A DNA stretch of 64,000 nucleotides from Methanohalophilus euhalobius (GTDB taxonomy: Archaea; Halobacteriota; Methanosarcinia; Methanosarcinales; Methanosarcinaceae), in NCBI RefSeq assembly GCF_900215215.1, contig NZ_OBDR01000007.1:1-64000 (forward strand). Direction: 5' to 3'. Below the pieces are notes generated by a model. That model was not told the origin of the DNA. It worked only from the letters and a program-made list of their open reading frames with translations, and searched no databases. Positions 17,340 to 26,337 of this stretch are shown in pieces; the first letter of the stretch is position 1; every line of letters begins with the position of its first letter. The position numbers and the translations under genes are program-made.

Positions 17340-17465
17340 CTATAACTCCTCTATCCTGGATTTCCATTCTGGCTCCCAGAAATAAGAAGGATCTGCTGAA
17401 GGACTACCTATATCTGGATTCAGAATTACATTCTTTAGTTCTTCACATTCAGAAAAATTTGCAAC
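17340..17465 (-). other. Orphan open tail, possible gene remnant
   Basis: Between the flippase and the next gene the minus strand has an open 41-codon tail ending EPEWKSRIEEL-stop, preceded by VILNPDIGSPSADPSYFW. Its composition is protein-like, but it begins at a stop codon with no start. I do not recognise the family. It may be the C-terminus of a lost gene. Confidence 0.25.
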
Positions 17466-17514
17466 TCATTTATTATAGGTATTTATTATCTATATTGCTC
17501 ATTCATATTTTTCT

Positions 17515-18789
17515 CTAATACCACAACACATTCATTTGCTTTATGTATTTTTTCAAATATTCTCGACTTACAATACTTTTATTAGAATTGTTTTGGTACA
17601 TTTTTGTAATATTTACTTTCCAGCATGGATTTGAATAAAATTCATTGACTGATTCAATATCAATTGCCTTTAATTCTTCAATTTTGCAGCCAAATATGAC
17701 TTTTTTTTTCACATATCCATTTAAGTCAAATTTATTTCTATCTATTCCTGAGATGTGTATTACAGGACATCCTTTGAGAAGCACTTTCATCTGGGCAGTT
17801 GTGTTTGAAGCAATAATATAATCACATTTGTTTGAATAGGATTCAAGTGTTTCTTCCTTTGCTTCTACAATTTTGTTTGAAGAGAATAAAGGTTTGTCTT
17901 TTGTTTTTGTATTTGGATGGTATTTTATATATAGGGTGGAATTAGGATGTTTTTGTATAATTAAGGCGATAGCAGATATAAGTTTTTCTTTAACATAAAA
18001 GTTATTCGGTACCAATCCAATTATTTTTGGGTTTGATGGTATCTTCCTTATATTTATTTTATAATCAATTTTCTCTTTTTGATGTACTATAGTTAATCCA
18101 TCATTGAAGTATTCTATTGCTTCTTTTGAGTTTACTAAAGCAATATCTACTTTTGTAGGAGGGACCGAAAAATTGTACATATCGATCTGTCCATATATTA
18201 TTGGAACCTTCATAAAATTTGCAACATAGCAAAGACCAATTCTGCTAGGAACAAAATCATCTACTGTAAATACAAAAGAAGGCGGGTATACGTTAAAAAG
18301 AGTAAGGTGATTAAAGCATTGCAAATAAAAATCCAATAAACGTTCATAATATTTTAATGGATAGTTATATCTTTCTGTTAAAGATATGCGTATTACTCCG
18401 ATTATTTGCCGCAAAATAAATTTAATTTGTTGAAATAAATATGTCTTTTTGTTATAGTGTGTAGCAATAAGATAAAAAACGTATCCTATAAAAGGGACAT
18501 GGAAATAGGTATATTTAAAGTCAAATTCCAAAATATCTCTAAAAAATTTAGTATATTCTAAGTTACCATGGTCATATATGAATCCACATGGCTGATTTCG
18601 ACTCTTTGAGGAAGGTATTTTGAATCTAAATACCATTAATTTGACAATTATAAAAAGGAACACACATCTTTTAAAGATTGCATAGCCCGGGAATTTTTTA
18701 TCATATATATTGCCTTCATTTTTAAGTTCCGCTATCATTTTTTGAATGACGGCATTTCTAATATCTTCAAATGCAATGTTTTCCTTCAT
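17515..18789 (-). CDS. Predicted GT-B-fold glycan transferase, family uncertain
   Basis: A soluble protein of 424 residues. The C-terminal half looks like a GT-B donor domain: KIIGLVPNNFYVKEKL, TLYIKYHPNTK (an HP motif), SNKCDYIIASNTTAQMKVL and GCPVIHISG. HP followed by a Ser/Thr-rich motif about 40 residues later resembles bacterial sialyl- and capsule-transferases, which would fit the nonulosonic acid genes nearby. The similarity is too weak to name a family. ATG 18787-18789 is preferred to a TTG 25 codons earlier, which would overlap the upstream gene. It is second in an operon after a GT4 gene. Confidence 0.55.
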   Translation of the reverse strand: MKENIAFEDIRNAVIQKMIAELKNEGNIYDKKFPGYAIFKRCVFLFIIVKLMVFRFKIPSSKSRNQPCGFIYDHGNLEYTKFFRDILEFDFKYTYFHVPFIGYVFYLIATHYNKKTYLFQQIKFILRQIIGVIRISLTERYNYPLKYYERLLDFYLQCFNHLTLFNVYPPSFVFTVDDFVPSRIGLCYVANFMKVPIIYGQIDMYNFSVPPTKVDIALVNSKEAIEYFNDGLTIVHQKEKIDYKINIRKIPSNPKIIGLVPNNFYVKEKLISAIALIIQKHPNSTLYIKYHPNTKTKDKPLFSSNKIVEAKEETLESYSNKCDYIIASNTTAQMKVLLKGCPVIHISGIDRNKFDLNGYVKKKVIFGCKIEELKAIDIESVNEFYSNPCWKVNITKMYQNNSNKSIVSREYLKKYIKQMNVLWY

Positions 18790-18829
18790 TTTGACCCATT
18801 CCTTTTTGACTTCTGGAATGAAGTTTATT

Positions 18830-19819
18830 TTATTTACCAATTTTAGAATTAACAAGTATATCAATCAATTTCTTTTCCCGAAATGATAATTCAAATAAAT
18901 TTTCTATTCTTTTTCTTGAAACCAATCCTTTTCTATGCATAGCTGTTTTAACTGCTTCAATAGTAGCATCTGTATCATTATAGGGAACAATATATCCGCT
19001 ATCTCCGACAACTTCGGGAAGTGCAGCCCTATTTGCCACAACCGGTATACACTCACAAGCCATCGCCTCTGTTAATCCCATGCCAAAAGACTCATAGTAA
19101 GATAACTGACAATATATTTTGGCTTTCTGATAATATTCCAAAAGTTCCTCATCAGATACATATCCAGTAAATATTACATTTCTAGGTGCTATTTTTTTAA
19201 GTTTACTTATAGAATCATCCGTGATTTTGCCAATTATAACAAATTGTAAATTTTGTAGTTTTTGAGCACATCGAATAAAATTTTCATACCCTTTTCGTGT
19301 GATATAATCTTCTGATATACGACCTACAGTTATTACCATATCTTCCTTTTTGAAATTTGGTTTATAGTAATCAGTATCAATGCCATTATAGACTACATCT
19401 AAATATTTAGGTTTAGAATACTTTAGGACTTCTTTTTTTGTGAATTCGGATACTGCCAATACAACATCTGCATACTTTAGTGCAAATTTAGCAAAATATC
19501 GACTTCGTTTATATGGTCTCATGAAACCATAATCGATTTCAGGCTCTGAAGCAACATCCCCACCACCTGCAATAACAATTGACTTTTTCCGAAACATTTT
19601 TGAAAATAGAACCGCTAAAAATGCATGTCCTCCAGCAAACCAGGAATACGTAATATCTGATTTTCTAATTGTTTTTATCAAACTCGGTATATCAAATATC
19701 GATTTGAAATTAAAATCATATACTTCAAAATGCTTTAATAGTAATTCTTTATCTTGTTTTACAAAAAATTGCAAAGAGTAATAGATATAAGCAATTTTTA
19801 TTTCTTTTTCATTTGCCAA
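18830..19819 (-). CDS. Family 4 glycosyltransferase
   Basis: A protein of 329 residues with the GT-B fold. The N-domain has SWFAGGHAFLAVLFSKMF and VIAGGGDVA; the C-domain has VYNGIDTDYY, ITVGRISEDYITRKGY, VIFTGYVSDEELLEYYQKA and SYYESFGMGLTEAMACECIP, with the E-x7-E donor motif. The protein adds a sugar to a surface or lipid-linked glycan in the cytoplasm. The sugar is not predictable. It lies 40 bases upstream of the 17515 gene and shares its AT-rich composition. Confidence 0.88.
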   Translation of the reverse strand: MANEKEIKIAYIYYSLQFFVKQDKELLLKHFEVYDFNFKSIFDIPSLIKTIRKSDITYSWFAGGHAFLAVLFSKMFRKKSIVIAGGGDVASEPEIDYGFMRPYKRSRYFAKFALKYADVVLAVSEFTKKEVLKYSKPKYLDVVYNGIDTDYYKPNFKKEDMVITVGRISEDYITRKGYENFIRCAQKLQNLQFVIIGKITDDSISKLKKIAPRNVIFTGYVSDEELLEYYQKAKIYCQLSYYESFGMGLTEAMACECIPVVANRAALPEVVGDSGYIVPYNDTDATIEAVKTAMHRKGLVSRKRIENLFELSFREKKLIDILVNSKIGK

Positions 19820-20006
19820 ATGTATTTCCTCACCAGTTATTTGTGTTACAATATATGCGCTTCTTTAATTGACAAATCTATTATATCATCGTATATTTAT
19901 TTATACAAGTTTATGTAGATGATAACATCGTATTAATATGGATGAATTCATATTAGTGTCTACTTATAAACTTATATGTATTTATCATGGAATATGACTG
20001 ATTAAG

Positions 20007-20921
20007 ATGCCAGACTCCTCTCAACAAAACGAGAATCCGTTTATATCCGTGATCATTCCGGTGTACAATGATCCCTCCGGCCTGGAGGACACGCTGCAAT
20101 CCCTGGTGGCACAGCAGTATACGGGAAATTTTGAAATCATAGTTGCGGACAACGGTTCCACGGATAATACCCCGGACATTGCAGAGAAGTACTGTGGCGA
20201 TTCAGTAAAACTTGTTGTCGAAGATACCGTCCAGAGCTCCTATGCAGCCCGCAACAAGGCACTTGAAATTGCCAAAGGCTCGATTATAGCCTTTATCGAC
20301 TCCGATATGACAGTGGAAAAAGATTGGTTGCAAAAGGTAAACCACTCCATGGCCGAACACAATGCGGATTATCTGGGTTGCAGGGTGGAGATATATTCTG
20401 AAAGTAATTCCCTTTCGGCCCTGCACAATAAGCTGTCAGGATTTCCCATGGATGAATATATTTACAAAAGGCATTTTGCTCCGACATGTTGTCTTATAGT
20501 CCGAAAAGAGATTTTTGAACATGTGGGTGTCTTTGACCCGAATTTGATATCCAGCGGGGATTATGAGTTTGGCAACCGTGTTTTTGATGCAGGATACAAA
20601 TTATATTATGATTCGGATATTGTCATGTATCACCCGGCAAGGACATCGCTGAAAAAATTGCTTAAAAAATCATTCAGGATTGGGCGGGGTTTCTATCAAC
20701 TATCTGCTCGCTATCCGCAGCTGTCCAGAAAAATGAACAAAAATGCAGCATATTCTCTTTCCGGTTCAGATGATCAATCCTGGAGCCTGTTTACTTTCAG
20801 GAAAGATTCATCTCTCTGGAATTCATTGCCTGTTTGGGAGAAGGTGGGAATTTATGTTATTGACATCTTGAATAAAGGCATGAAACCCTTTGGTTATGTC
20901 TATGAGAAGTTCTTTTCTTGA
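20007..20921 (+). CDS. Family 2 glycosyltransferase
   Basis: A protein of 304 residues with a GT-A domain: SVIIPVYNDPSGLEDTLQSL, IIVADNGSTDNTP, SSYAARNKALE and AFIDSDMTV, where DSD is the metal site. Mid-region residues SSGDYEFGNRVFDAGYKLYY form the acceptor/catalytic segment. The C-terminus is soluble and somewhat basic. Base composition is higher in GC than the adjacent AT-rich genes, so it may belong to the native glycan set. It is likely one step of N-glycan assembly. Confidence 0.85.
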   Translation: MPDSSQQNENPFISVIIPVYNDPSGLEDTLQSLVAQQYTGNFEIIVADNGSTDNTPDIAEKYCGDSVKLVVEDTVQSSYAARNKALEIAKGSIIAFIDSDMTVEKDWLQKVNHSMAEHNADYLGCRVEIYSESNSLSALHNKLSGFPMDEYIYKRHFAPTCCLIVRKEIFEHVGVFDPNLISSGDYEFGNRVFDAGYKLYYDSDIVMYHPARTSLKKLLKKSFRIGRGFYQLSARYPQLSRKMNKNAAYSLSGSDDQSWSLFTFRKDSSLWNSLPVWEKVGIYVIDILNKGMKPFGYVYEKFFS

Positions 20922-21003
20922 AATATTCATAAATAGGTCTTCTGATCATTTCAAAATCAAGAACATGTAGAAAATATCTAATTTTTAAAAATTTAATTGT
21001 ATT

Positions 21004-21945
21004 TTAGTCTTTACTTCCATATTGGATTTTTCTGTATGCAAAATCATAGCATTTTTTTAAAACTGAACGTAAAAATATTAATTTTCTTTTTTCAAGGATT
21101 ATTACTTTTAAAGGGTGGTGAATATTTAATCCAAATTCTTCTTGTAGCAATTTTTTAGCTTCTTTATTTTCTTTTCTAAATTTTGCAGGATTTATTTTAT
21201 ATCCCATCATACGATATGCCCTATCGACTGAAGCGAATAGTACAAAAAATTTCAACATTTTGTTCCTTTGCATTTTCCATTTTCTTTTAATGGTTTCTAA
21301 GGATTCTTCATGTCCTTTGATGTACACAACACTGGGAAAAGGGATTGAATCAGGTTTTCTTTGATATTTAGTAGCAATCTCTACATTGTTACGGTGGCCT
21401 CGATGTTCAGAAAAATAGCATTCAGTATCATCTGTCGATTCTGGCATTTCTTCCGGATAAAAATAACCTATATAACATGATCCACATATCATATTGAATT
21501 CATTTTTTCGTCTTAATTCTCTTTCAAAAATGTCAAGAACGTAACCTTCAGATATTATGTATCCTCTGTGGTTATTGTCAGACAAAACAAAATCAACAAG
21601 ATTTTTGTGCACCAGATCATCAGCATCTAAAAACATAACGTAAAACGGTTCCTTTTCTATACTTCCTATATAGGACCCTATTAAACGTCTATTTTTCGTT
21701 TTGTCCATATCCGCTTCTCGAACTGATGAAGGTGGGTCAAAATTAGGAGTAATTAATTTTGTTTTGTTTGTATCAATTACATTAGTCAGATCATCAGGAT
21801 CATAAGTTGAAATCAGTATATGGTAATTCTGATTGGTTGAGCGTTTGATTGAATATAGGGTTTTTTGGAGATTAGCTAGCACAAGATTCCAATTTTCAGA
21901 TCTTTTTTTTGGCTTCAGGCATATAGCAAAATAAAAATCAATCAA
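21004..21945 (-). CDS. GT-A-fold glycosyltransferase-like protein
   Basis: A protein of 313 residues. The first 120 residues look like a GT-A domain: FYFAICLKPKKRS, LQKTLYSIKRSTNQNYHILI, then FYVMFLDADDLVHKNLVDFV with the DAD metal site. The middle holds CGSCYIGYFYPEEMP and a His/Arg-rich SEHRGHRNN loop. The C-terminal third is basic and helical. It resembles GT2 family members that act on surface polysaccharides. It is AT-rich like the 12-20 kb block and reads toward the native GT2 gene. Confidence 0.65.
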   Translation of the reverse strand: MIDFYFAICLKPKKRSENWNLVLANLQKTLYSIKRSTNQNYHILISTYDPDDLTNVIDTNKTKLITPNFDPPSSVREADMDKTKNRRLIGSYIGSIEKEPFYVMFLDADDLVHKNLVDFVLSDNNHRGYIISEGYVLDIFERELRRKNEFNMICGSCYIGYFYPEEMPESTDDTECYFSEHRGHRNNVEIATKYQRKPDSIPFPSVVYIKGHEESLETIKRKWKMQRNKMLKFFVLFASVDRAYRMMGYKINPAKFRKENKEAKKLLQEEFGLNIHHPLKVIILEKRKLIFLRSVLKKCYDFAYRKIQYGSKD

Positions 21946-22156
21946 AATTTATACTCCTTTTTTAGTTGTATTGGTTATCAACAAAATATACTTTGGTATA
22001 AGTTAAATTGTTACTATTTAAGTTCATCTATCTATGAGAAATTCTTTTCCTGATTTCAGTCATCGTTTATGTTTCCATTTTCTCAAAACTTTTAAATTGG
22101 ATTGAACAATACAATTGCATCAATCATCTTATCAATCATTTCAAGAAGTGTGGGCT

Positions 22157-24628
22157 ATGAGTATAGATTATCATGAAAAATTAAAATCTTCCATTTTACC
22201 TTTTACAGGAATTCTACTGTTTTTCCTGTTGGCACTGTACATCCGAACCGTCCCTGCAGAAAGCGTATTCATCTCAGAGAACTTCGTGCGTTTCGGGGGC
22301 AATGATCCCTGGTATCACCTGAGAAATGTGGAATCCATTCTGCATAATTTCCCCTCGATGCTCTGGTTTGACGCCTATACCCAATACCCTCACGGCACAG
22401 ATCAGGTCTTTGCCCCTCTCTTTGACATGGTGCTTGCCACATTGATCTGGATTATCGGTTTCGGCGATCCCTCCACTGAACTCACACAGACTATCTGTGC
22501 CTATTATCCATCTTTCCTCGGCTCCCTTGTTGTCATTCCCACATACTTTGTCGGCAAATGGGCCTTCAATGATCGCCGCATCGGACTGCTCGCAGCCTTT
22601 CTCATTGCACTGGCTCCGGGGCAGTTCCTCTCACGTGCTATAATTGGTTTTAACGATCACCACATCGCTGAGGCATTGCTCAGCACGGTTGTGGCAATGT
22701 TTTTGATTGCAGGATTGAGACGCAGTGAATCCAGTGATTTTACATTATCCCATCTCAGGGAGAATGGTTTTTCACAAATCCGCCCTATTCTTCCCTATTT
22801 CCTGCTTACAGGGTTTTTCCTGGGTGCCTACACTCTAGCCTGGAAAGGGGCCCTGTTCTTCAGTTTCATAATCGGTGTCTACATCACGGCTCAGCACATC
22901 ATTGACCACATGCATGGTCGCTCCACGGAGTATCTGGCTATCGGTGGAATGGCAATCTTTATCGTGGCATTGGTAATGGTTCTGCTCACTCCTGCGATCG
23001 GAGGAACTAAAGACCTCCAGATAAAAGGTCTACTTGCTGGTTTTGTGGCATTCCCCATACTATCCATTATCTCGTATTACATGAGGGAAAAACAACTGAA
23101 CCGTTATTATTACCCACTATCCATTGCGGTCCTGTTCGGCGCGGGTATCCTGCTGGCCCGTGTGGTCTCCGAATCTGCCTATGCTCTGGTGACCAGTGTC
23201 TTCAGTTACTTCATGCGCACCGGCGGCGGTCTCACCATCGCTGAAGCCTCCCCTCTTCTGATGCGTGGTGGACAGTTCTCCCTGCAACCCCTGTGGTATA
23301 ACTTTGCCCTGACAGGCATCCTCTCCTTCTTTGCCCTGCTAATTTTGGCCTATATTGCCATCTATCGGCGCAACAACCGGGAGCAGACCTTCCTGATCGT
23401 CTGGTCTGTGATGATCATCTGGGCCATGCTGCAGCAGAACCGTTTCGCCTACTACTACTCGGTCAATGCAGCCATCCTTTCGGCTTATCTGGGAATCAAG
23501 GTGCTGGACCTGGCAGGCTGGAAAGATATCCGGAGTCCCTTTGCACAAGCGACATCCAGTATAAGCGACTGGCTCAAACAGATCAAACCGGTCCATGCCC
23601 TGGCATTGGTACTGGTGGTGCTGGTACTGGCCTATCCGTCCTATGACCTCTCCACACAGCAGAATCAGGGTACAGGCGGGCCCAATGGTTACTGGATCGA
23701 GGCCACGCAGTGGATGAAATACAATACACCGGATCCCGGTCTGGATTACTATGAAAGTTATGAGCAACCTCCTGAAGGTGAACTTTATCCCTATCCCGAT
23801 GAAGCCTACGGTGTGATGTCCTGGTGGGACTACGGCCACTGGATAGAAGTGATCGGCCACAGGATTCCCAACGCCAATCCTTTCCAGCAGGGTATCGGTG
23901 GCAGGCGCAACAGTATGGATGAAGAGAACAGACCAGGTGCATCCACCTTCTTTACCGCCCCCTCTGAAGCAGAGGCTACAGCAGTACTGGAAGCCGTCCA
24001 TCCCGACCCTGAAAAGGCAGGGGCACGTTACGTGGTCTCCGATGTGGCGATGGCCACCGGCAAATTTTATGCCATGGCTGCCTGGACTCTGGATACCGAT
24101 AATTACTATGTACAGGCCCAGACCGCCCGGGGTACCCAGACTGTTCCCGGAGAACGTTACTTCAACACCATGGAAGCCCGGCTGCACATCTTTGACGGGA
24201 ATGGTCTTGAGCAGTACCGCATGGTGCATGAGACCCCTGCTGCCAATACCGCTGAAACTGGCTTCAAACAGGTCTACAATGTCCTCTTTGGTGGTAATCT
24301 CGAAATGGTGAATACTGGTTATGTGAAGATATTCGAATATGTGGACGGTGCCACTATCACAGGACAGGCACCTGCAGGTGAAAAGGTAACCATCACAAAT
24401 ACCATCCGCACCACCACCGGTCGGACCTTTGAGTATTCCCGGTCCACCACAGCCACGAATGGCACCTATGAATTCGTGGTGCCCTACTCGACGGAAGGCC
24501 CAATGACAGGCCAGACGCAATTCGATACCGCACCCACAGGTTCATACAAGGTTTCCTTCGGGAATACCACCGAATCCGTACGGGTAAGCGAATCGGCTGT
24601 TTTGAATGGTGGAGAAATAGAGGTCTAA
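22157..24628 (+). CDS. aglB: Archaeal oligosaccharyltransferase AglB
   Basis: An 823-residue STT3/AglB enzyme that moves a lipid-linked glycan to Asn in N-x-S/T sequons outside the membrane. About 13 membrane helices (residues 15-510) carry the loop motif GGNDPWYHLRN with Asp50 and the GFNDHHIAEAL motif. The catalytic WWDYGHW lies at 556-562, followed by DVAMATGKF near 629 (the DK/MI-type region) and a beta-rich C-terminal domain. ATG 22157 is preferred to a TTG 14 codons earlier. It closes the glycan region, and its own composition is native. Confidence 0.95.
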   Translation: MSIDYHEKLKSSILPFTGILLFFLLALYIRTVPAESVFISENFVRFGGNDPWYHLRNVESILHNFPSMLWFDAYTQYPHGTDQVFAPLFDMVLATLIWIIGFGDPSTELTQTICAYYPSFLGSLVVIPTYFVGKWAFNDRRIGLLAAFLIALAPGQFLSRAIIGFNDHHIAEALLSTVVAMFLIAGLRRSESSDFTLSHLRENGFSQIRPILPYFLLTGFFLGAYTLAWKGALFFSFIIGVYITAQHIIDHMHGRSTEYLAIGGMAIFIVALVMVLLTPAIGGTKDLQIKGLLAGFVAFPILSIISYYMREKQLNRYYYPLSIAVLFGAGILLARVVSESAYALVTSVFSYFMRTGGGLTIAEASPLLMRGGQFSLQPLWYNFALTGILSFFALLILAYIAIYRRNNREQTFLIVWSVMIIWAMLQQNRFAYYYSVNAAILSAYLGIKVLDLAGWKDIRSPFAQATSSISDWLKQIKPVHALALVLVVLVLAYPSYDLSTQQNQGTGGPNGYWIEATQWMKYNTPDPGLDYYESYEQPPEGELYPYPDEAYGVMSWWDYGHWIEVIGHRIPNANPFQQGIGGRRNSMDEENRPGASTFFTAPSEAEATAVLEAVHPDPEKAGARYVVSDVAMATGKFYAMAAWTLDTDNYYVQAQTARGTQTVPGERYFNTMEARLHIFDGNGLEQYRMVHETPAANTAETGFKQVYNVLFGGNLEMVNTGYVKIFEYVDGATITGQAPAGEKVTITNTIRTTTGRTFEYSRSTTATNGTYEFVVPYSTEGPMTGQTQFDTAPTGSYKVSFGNTTESVRVSESAVLNGGEIEV

Positions 24629-24642
24629 GGCCTCTATTCTCC
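24611..24642 (+). terminator. Terminator of aglB
   Basis: GGAGAAATAGAGG and CCTCTATTCTCC pair along 12 bases with one bulged A around a 7-base loop. The hairpin spans the aglB stop codon and is followed by T-rich sequence to about 24670. Confidence 0.65.
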
Positions 24643-24719
24643 ATTTTCTGATTTTTTAATTTCTTTTTTTTTGTTGTCGATATCAATTAATATAATTAAA
24701 ACAAAACAATCAGGTACCT

Positions 24720-25025
24720 ATGGTCTCACAAAACAATGCAATTGATACTTACAAAAAGCACCTCCATAAAATGCTGCCGGAGTTAAAGGAAAAATATAAT
24801 GTTCGCTCTCTTGCCATATTCGGCTCTTATGTCAGGGGAGAACAAACAAGTAGTAGTGACCTTGATATACTGGTAGAATTCAGCGAAACCCCGGGATTGC
24901 TCGAGTTCATTGAACTTGAAAACTATCTTTCTGATACTTTAGGAATTAAAGTTGATCTTGTGCACAAAAAGGCTTTAAAGCCAAATATCGGGAAAAATAT
25001 ACTGAATGAGGCCACACCGGTATGA
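24720..25025 (+). CDS. MntA-type nucleotidyltransferase antitoxin
   Basis: A protein of 101 residues with a minimal nucleotidyltransferase fold: VRSLAIFGSYVRGEQTSSSD then LDILVEF, the GSxxRGxxxxxSDxDxxV motif with both metal-binding Asp residues. In characterised MntA-HepT modules this enzyme inactivates the HepT ribonuclease by adding nucleotide units. The next gene (HepT-like) overlaps its stop by 4 bases. It lies just after the aglB terminator. Confidence 0.88.
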   Translation: MVSQNNAIDTYKKHLHKMLPELKEKYNVRSLAIFGSYVRGEQTSSSDLDILVEFSETPGLLEFIELENYLSDTLGIKVDLVHKKALKPNIGKNILNEATPV

Positions 25026-25369
25026 AGAATGAACGTCAAACTACTGATTATTTCAAAGATATTCTCTACGCTATGGATAAAGTGGGTGAATTTACAGGTG
25101 ATTTGACCTATTGGCAGTTCATTGAAGATGAAAAGACCCAGTTTGCTGTAATCAGAGCAATTGAGGTCATAGGTGAGGCAACAAAAAACATTCCAGAATC
25201 AATTAAAACCGAATATCCTTCTATTCCATGGAGAAATATAGCAGGAATGCGTGATAAAATGATACATGCCTATTTTGGAATTGATATGGATATTCTCTGG
25301 AAAACAGCTACTGAAGAAATCCCTCAAATAGAGCCTCAAATAATGCAGATTCTCCACAAAATAGAATAA
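25022..25369 (+). CDS. HepT-like (DUF86) ribonuclease toxin
   Basis: A helical protein of 115 residues with the HEPN catalytic motif RDKMIHAYF (R-x4-H-x-Y) and the family segments VIRAIEVIGEATKNIPES and IPWRNIAGM. HEPN toxins of this class cut RNA or tRNA and are silenced by the linked MntA enzyme. The 4-base overlap with the antitoxin gene points to co-translation. Confidence 0.88.
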   Translation: MKNERQTTDYFKDILYAMDKVGEFTGDLTYWQFIEDEKTQFAVIRAIEVIGEATKNIPESIKTEYPSIPWRNIAGMRDKMIHAYFGIDMDILWKTATEEIPQIEPQIMQILHKIE

Positions 25370-25437
25370 CCTACTCTAATTGCCACTTTTTTCCATCAAT
25401 AAACACCCTTATATGCCTACAGGCTCACCTTCAGACC

Positions 25438-25632
25438 ATGAATGCAGGCACTAACAGAAAGAATATCAAGCCAGGGTTAAACGTAGGAATCGTTCTAAAG
25501 CAGGATCAGAAGAGTGGTAAAATAACCAGAGGTATTGTCAAAAGAATTCTCACCAAATCTTCATCCCATCCCCACGGCATAAAAGTACAACTGGAAGATG
25601 GCAGTGTCGGAAGGGTCAAGGAAATTTATTGA
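25438..25632 (+). CDS. YwbE family protein
   Basis: A small basic protein of 64 residues that matches the YwbE family: RKNIKPGLNVGIVLKQDQKS, TRGIVKRILTKSSSHPHGIK and VQLEDGSVGRVKEIY. Family members are conserved in bacteria and archaea and resemble a small SH3-like or RNA-binding barrel; no biochemical role is established. It sits between two toxin-antitoxin modules but is not known to be part of either. Confidence 0.9.
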   Translation: MNAGTNRKNIKPGLNVGIVLKQDQKSGKITRGIVKRILTKSSSHPHGIKVQLEDGSVGRVKEIY

Positions 25633-25691
25633 TACTGGCTCATTTAGTCCGATTTCTCATCACGTTTAATTTATATAGTATACTCAAGTAT

Positions 25692-25925
25692 ATGACAACA
25701 ACTACAATTAAAGTGGATTCTGAAGTAAAAAACAATCTTGATAACCTGAAACTGTTTCCCAGGGAGTCATATAATGAGGTTCTTTCCAGACTTGTTGGGA
25801 TGGCTTATGATGAGGAGCCTTTGAGTGAAGATACTCTTAAAAGAGTTGAAGAAGCTCTTCACGATCTCAAGGAAGGAAAATATTACACACAGGAAGAAAT
25901 AGAAGCTGAACTGGAGCTTCGCTAA
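25692..25925 (+). CDS. Ribbon-helix-helix antitoxin of a RelE module
   Basis: A protein of 77 residues. The N-terminal strand-helix-helix TTTIKVDSEVKNNLDNLK then ESYNEVLSRLVG is the DUF7557/VapB-like DNA-binding pattern found before archaeal RelE toxins. The acidic tail with YYTQEEIEAELELR would clamp the toxin. ATG 25692 was chosen because the domain starts there; a TTATATA-like box directly upstream suggests its own promoter with a very short leader. Confidence 0.82.
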   Translation: MTTTTIKVDSEVKNNLDNLKLFPRESYNEVLSRLVGMAYDEEPLSEDTLKRVEEALHDLKEGKYYTQEEIEAELELR

Positions 25926-26164
25926 TGTATACTATCCTGTATTCGCCGGGTGCAAGAAAAGATTTACAGAAATTACCTGTTGATCTGGCAAAAAGGATAG
26001 TTGCTGCCATTAAGGAAATAAAGGACAATCCCAAGGTTCATGTGAAAAAACTCAAAGGTTCCCCGAAATCTCCTCTATACTCACTAAGAATAGGGGAATA
26101 CAGGGTGATTTTGAGTATTGATGGTGACAAGCTGATTGTTTTTGTGATGGAAAAAAGCGACTGA
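25925..26164 (+). CDS. RelE/ParE-family toxin
   Basis: A protein of 79 residues with the typical RelE layout: YTILYSPGARKDLQKLP, helix LAKRIVAAIKEIKDNP, then KKLKGSP, YSLRIGEYRVILSID and VFVMEKSD. RelE proteins cut mRNA on the ribosome. Its ATG overlaps the antitoxin TAA by one base. The key basic residues of the core (LRIGEYRV) are present. Confidence 0.88.
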   Translation: MYTILYSPGARKDLQKLPVDLAKRIVAAIKEIKDNPKVHVKKLKGSPKSPLYSLRIGEYRVILSIDGDKLIVFVMEKSD

Positions 26165-26237
26165 AGCAAATACTCAACTACCTCCTCAAATATGCAGATT
26201 TTCCATGACTCGGAATAATCTTATATGGTCTTTACTT

Positions 26238-26265
26238 TTGTTGTATTTTTGATCTAATACAACAA
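26238..26265. terminator. Hairpin after the RelE module
   Basis: TTGTTGTAT and ATACAACAA form a perfect 9-bp stem around a 10-base T-rich loop, 74 bases after the RelE stop. It is a likely terminator, or an operator for the next gene. Confidence 0.45.
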
Positions 26266-26337
26266 AGCCAGTAACTTTTTTATTAACTTTGACTGTCAAC
26301 GTTGGATTAAAGCAGCAAAAGTGCTATATAGTTATGG

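Noticed and set aside
23339-24520. Long 393-codon open frame on the strand opposite aglB
   Set aside because: It lies wholly inside the aglB gene, shows no domain, and mirrors the GC-rich codon pattern of aglB.
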